A stretch of 6,875 bases of DNA, from assembly GCA_014730055.1 (NCBI GenBank), contig WJIV01000051.1, forward strand, positions 1 through 6,875, written 5' to 3'. Of the stretch, positions 5,152 through 6,875 are shown in pieces. The notes under the pieces were generated by a model that did no database searches, was not told where the DNA came from, and worked only from the letters and a program-made list of their open reading frames with translations. The DNA is from Candidatus Bathyarchaeota archaeon. GTDB lineage: Archaea > Thermoproteota > Bathyarchaeia > TCS64. A program made the translations under genes and the position numbers. The first letter of the stretch is position 1, and the number at the start of each line of letters is the position of its first letter.

Positions 5152-6528
5152 ATGCGTTTAGAAGAGATTAAATCGCCTGGACTTGCTCATACAAGCTATT
5201 ATTTGTCAGATCAGGGTAAGGCATTAGTTATTGATCCCAAGAGAGATATTGGTGACTATCTCAAGCTTGCGAGGGAGGATTGCGCCAGCATAGATCTAGT
5301 TTTCGAGACTCATAGAAACGAGGACTATGTAGTTGGTAGCTCTGAGTTGAAGGCTGAGACCGGAGCTGAAATCTGTCATAGTAAGGAGACTGATTTCAAG
5401 TATGGAGACCATAATCTTAGCGACGGTGAAGACTTCAAGCTGGGTAACCTGAAAATTGAGGCCTTGTACACTCCGGGGCATACCTTCGATAGTATGTGTT
5501 ACGTCCTTTATGATTGGAGAAACAGAGAAGACCCCCTGATGGTTTTCACCGGTGATACCATGTTCATAGGGGATGTTGGTAGAACAGACCTCCCTGGAGA
5601 AAAGTATTGGGAGGAGCTTTCAGGCAAACTGTATGATAGCCTTCATGAGAAGGTCTTGCCATTAGGAGATCACGTCATAGTTCATCCCGCTCACACAGCT
5701 GGAAGTATTTGTGGTAGCCGTATAAGCGATCGTGAATGGAGCACCATAGGATATGAAAAGAAGACCAATACTCAGCTAACCATGACCAGAGAAGAATTCA
5801 TAGAGGACCGTTTAAACAACTTCATGCATCGACCTCCGTATTTTAGGAGAATGGAAGAATGGAATCTGAGAGGTGCACCCCTACTCTCAACTGTTCCAAA
5901 AGTTAAGATGCTAAATCCAGTTGATTTCGAGAATATGTACAACATGGAGGGAACCATCGTCTTAGATACTCGTGAACCTGATTCCTTTGCTGCTAGTCAT
6001 ATACCTGGAAGCATTAACATATGGTTAGGGGGAGCGACATATTTCACAGGCTTAGTTATAGACTACGATCAGAGAATACTTCTTGTTCTTGAAAAAAAGG
6101 AGGATGCAAAAACCGCTGTGGATTATCTTCACAGAATCGGATACGATGACATTCTAGGATACCTATGCGTTGGACTAAAAGCCTGGAGAAATGCTGGAAG
6201 ACCGACAACTAGTCATGGTTCTATACACGCCCCCGAGCTAAAGGAGAAATTAGAAAACAACGAGGTCCATATTCTAGATGTGCGAGAGGCCCATGAATGG
6301 GAATCAGGACACATTGAGGGAAGCCAGAATATCTACGTTGGTCATCTTCAGCAGGAAATGAGTAAAGTACCCCGTGAGAAACCGATAGTAGTACACTGTG
6401 GATGGGGGGGTCGAGGAGGTATAGGTGCAAGTATACTCAAGAGAAACGGCTTCGAGAACGTCTACAATCTATTAGGCGGTATGCATGCCTGGAGACGTTT
6501 CGGATACGACGTGGTACTCAGCAACTAG
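5152..6528 (+). CDS. MBL-fold / double rhodanese protein, persulfide dioxygenase/CstB-like
   Basis: This 458-residue protein has a metallo-beta-lactamase domain at about 1-245 and two rhodanese domains at about 253-348 and 355-456. The MBL domain is closest in pattern to ETHE1-type persulfide dioxygenases: THRNEDY at 53-59, TPGHT at 107-111, GDTMFIGDVGRTDL at 134-147, HPAH at 178-181 and STIGYE at 197-202. The usual THxHxDH has become THRNEDY. H54, H110 and D135 match the three mononuclear iron ligands known in ETHE1, while the second and fourth motif positions are N56 and Y59. The first rhodanese domain has LDTREPDSFAASHIPG, but its active-site loop (about 309-318) has no Cys, so it is catalytically dead. 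The second has C416 in HCGWGGRG, a proper CxxGxR loop, and should carry persulfide. The same domain order occurs in staphylococcal CstB. A likely role is persulfide/thiosulfate sulfur handling in the cytoplasm. There is no signal peptide. It is not a glyoxalase II, because the two-metal site is incomplete. Confidence 0.92.
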   Translation: MRLEEIKSPGLAHTSYYLSDQGKALVIDPKRDIGDYLKLAREDCASIDLVFETHRNEDYVVGSSELKAETGAEICHSKETDFKYGDHNLSDGEDFKLGNLKIEALYTPGHTFDSMCYVLYDWRNREDPLMVFTGDTMFIGDVGRTDLPGEKYWEELSGKLYDSLHEKVLPLGDHVIVHPAHTAGSICGSRISDREWSTIGYEKKTNTQLTMTREEFIEDRLNNFMHRPPYFRRMEEWNLRGAPLLSTVPKVKMLNPVDFENMYNMEGTIVLDTREPDSFAASHIPGSINIWLGGATYFTGLVIDYDQRILLVLEKKEDAKTAVDYLHRIGYDDILGYLCVGLKAWRNAGRPTTSHGSIHAPELKEKLENNEVHILDVREAHEWESGHIEGSQNIYVGHLQQEMSKVPREKPIVVHCGWGGRGGIGASILKRNGFENVYNLLGGMHAWRRFGYDVVLSN

Positions 6529-6538
6529 TTTTTATATT
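6529..6538 (+). promoter_or_regulatory. TATA-like promoter element for the cation exchanger, beginning with a T5 tract
   Basis: TTTTTATATT starts at the base after the MBL-rhodanese stop codon, about 40 bp before the ATG at 6573. It predicts initiation near 6559 and a leader of about 14 nt. The T5 tract could also help to end the upstream transcript. Confidence 0.5.
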
Positions 6539-6572
6539 CCCCTTATTTCCCGCTATAATTGATCTTCAAAGC

Positions 6573-6875
6573 ATGATACAGGGTCTATTAGTAAATATCA
6601 TAATTTTAGTCATCGCAATAATAGTGCTAGATAAAGCTAGCCATTGGGCAATTGTTAATTCAATCAGAATTGCAGATATCACTGGATTTGGGCGAACAAC
6701 AGTAGGATTTATTCTCGTTTCTCTCTCAACCAGTTTTACCTGAATTATCTGTTGCATTGTTCTCGACTACTGATGAACAATCAGTGGGAATTGCTATTGG
6801 AAATGTCCTGGGTAGTAATATTGTGAACATTTGCTTTGTATTGGGGGTCTCCATACTTTTTGCAAGTTGGAAGCA
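6573..6875 (+). pseudogene. CaCA-family cation (Na+/Ca2+-type) exchanger, 5' part, frameshifted and cut by window edge
   Basis: From ATG 6573 the frame reads MIQGLLVNIIILVIAIIVLD, a first membrane helix. GRTTVGFILVSLSTS follows and then a TGA stop at 6741-6743. In the next frame, from 6739, the protein continues LPELSVALFS, then VGIAIGNVLGSNIVNICFVL to the window edge. Joined, VGF..VSLSTS(L)PELSVA and GNVLGSNIVN are the alpha-1 repeat of CaCA exchangers. This repeat carries the conserved acidic ion-binding residue (the E of PEL). A single extra T in the run at 6734-6737 explains the break: three Ts would give TSLPEL. It could be a true mutation, a sequencing or assembly error in a short homopolymer, or, less likely, recoding. 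Both halves look conserved, so the damage is recent or artefactual. It follows the MBL-rhodanese gene by 44 bp, with its own TATA-like box. I chose this start because it gives the typical short N-terminus before helix 1; the frame upstream of it overlaps the rhodanese gene. Confidence 0.85.

Noticed and set aside
6403..6410. G7 homopolymer beside the rhodanese active site as a possible frameshift
   Set aside because: The frame is intact through it, with HCGWGGRG followed by the normal C-terminal rhodanese sequence.
4697..6528. VOC protein plus MBL protein read as a glyoxalase I/II pair
   Set aside because: The VOC protein lacks most glyoxalase I metal ligands, and the MBL domain lacks the full two-metal motif and carries rhodanese domains, so methylglyoxal detoxification is not supported.
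6402..6572. N-terminal extension of the exchanger frame back to an ATG at 6402
   Set aside because: It overlaps the active-site part of the rhodanese gene, is Arg-rich and unlike any transporter N-terminus; the ATG at 6573 follows a TATA-like box and begins the first membrane helix.

Overview
The window looks like a piece of chromosome from an uncultured or little-studied archaeon. Three things point that way. The phosphoglycerate kinase is of the archaeal type (opening RVDINSPLDP). The gene starts are preceded by TATA-box-like A/T octamers about 30-40 bp upstream, mostly with short leaders. Genes end in T-runs rather than hairpins. I cannot name the lineage. Base composition is moderate and looks even across the window. 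I see no mobile element, CRISPR array, tRNA or rRNA.

Layout, left to right. Positions 1-1191 (minus) hold almost all of phosphoglycerate kinase; only its last few residues are beyond the left edge. Positions 1273-4601 (minus) hold a compact three-gene operon, transcribed from right to left. It encodes an M24 'pita-bread' protein (3444-4601), a second divergent M24 paralogue (2262-3431) whose start is coupled to the first gene's stop, and an M14-like acylase of the succinylglutamate desuccinylase/aspartoacylase family (1273-2223). A palindrome-rich promoter and a good Shine-Dalgarno site lie in front of this operon. Positions 4697-5065 (minus) hold a small VOC/glyoxalase-fold protein. It is transcribed divergently, across a tight promoter region, from a 458-residue metallo-beta-lactamase/rhodanese/rhodanese protein (5152-6528, plus). 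Positions 6573-6875 (plus) hold the start of a CaCA-family cation exchanger that is broken by a one-base frameshift and runs off the right edge.

The most interesting part is the M24-M24-acylase operon. Both M24 proteins have lost canonical metal ligands, one of them all five. This suggests they are not metallopeptidases but metal-free or altered hydrolases, as creatinase is. A creatinase/ectoine-hydrolase-like M24 enzyme next to an aspartoacylase-like enzyme recalls the bacterial ectoine degradation pair DoeA/DoeB (EutD/EutE). Here the M24 subunit is duplicated and the context is archaeal. My inference is a two-step route that opens a C-N bond in a small nitrogenous compound and then removes an acyl group; the substrate is unknown. 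The MBL-rhodanese protein resembles persulfide dioxygenase/CstB-type sulfur enzymes. It keeps the mononuclear iron ligands but has lost the other two His of the HxHxDH motif.
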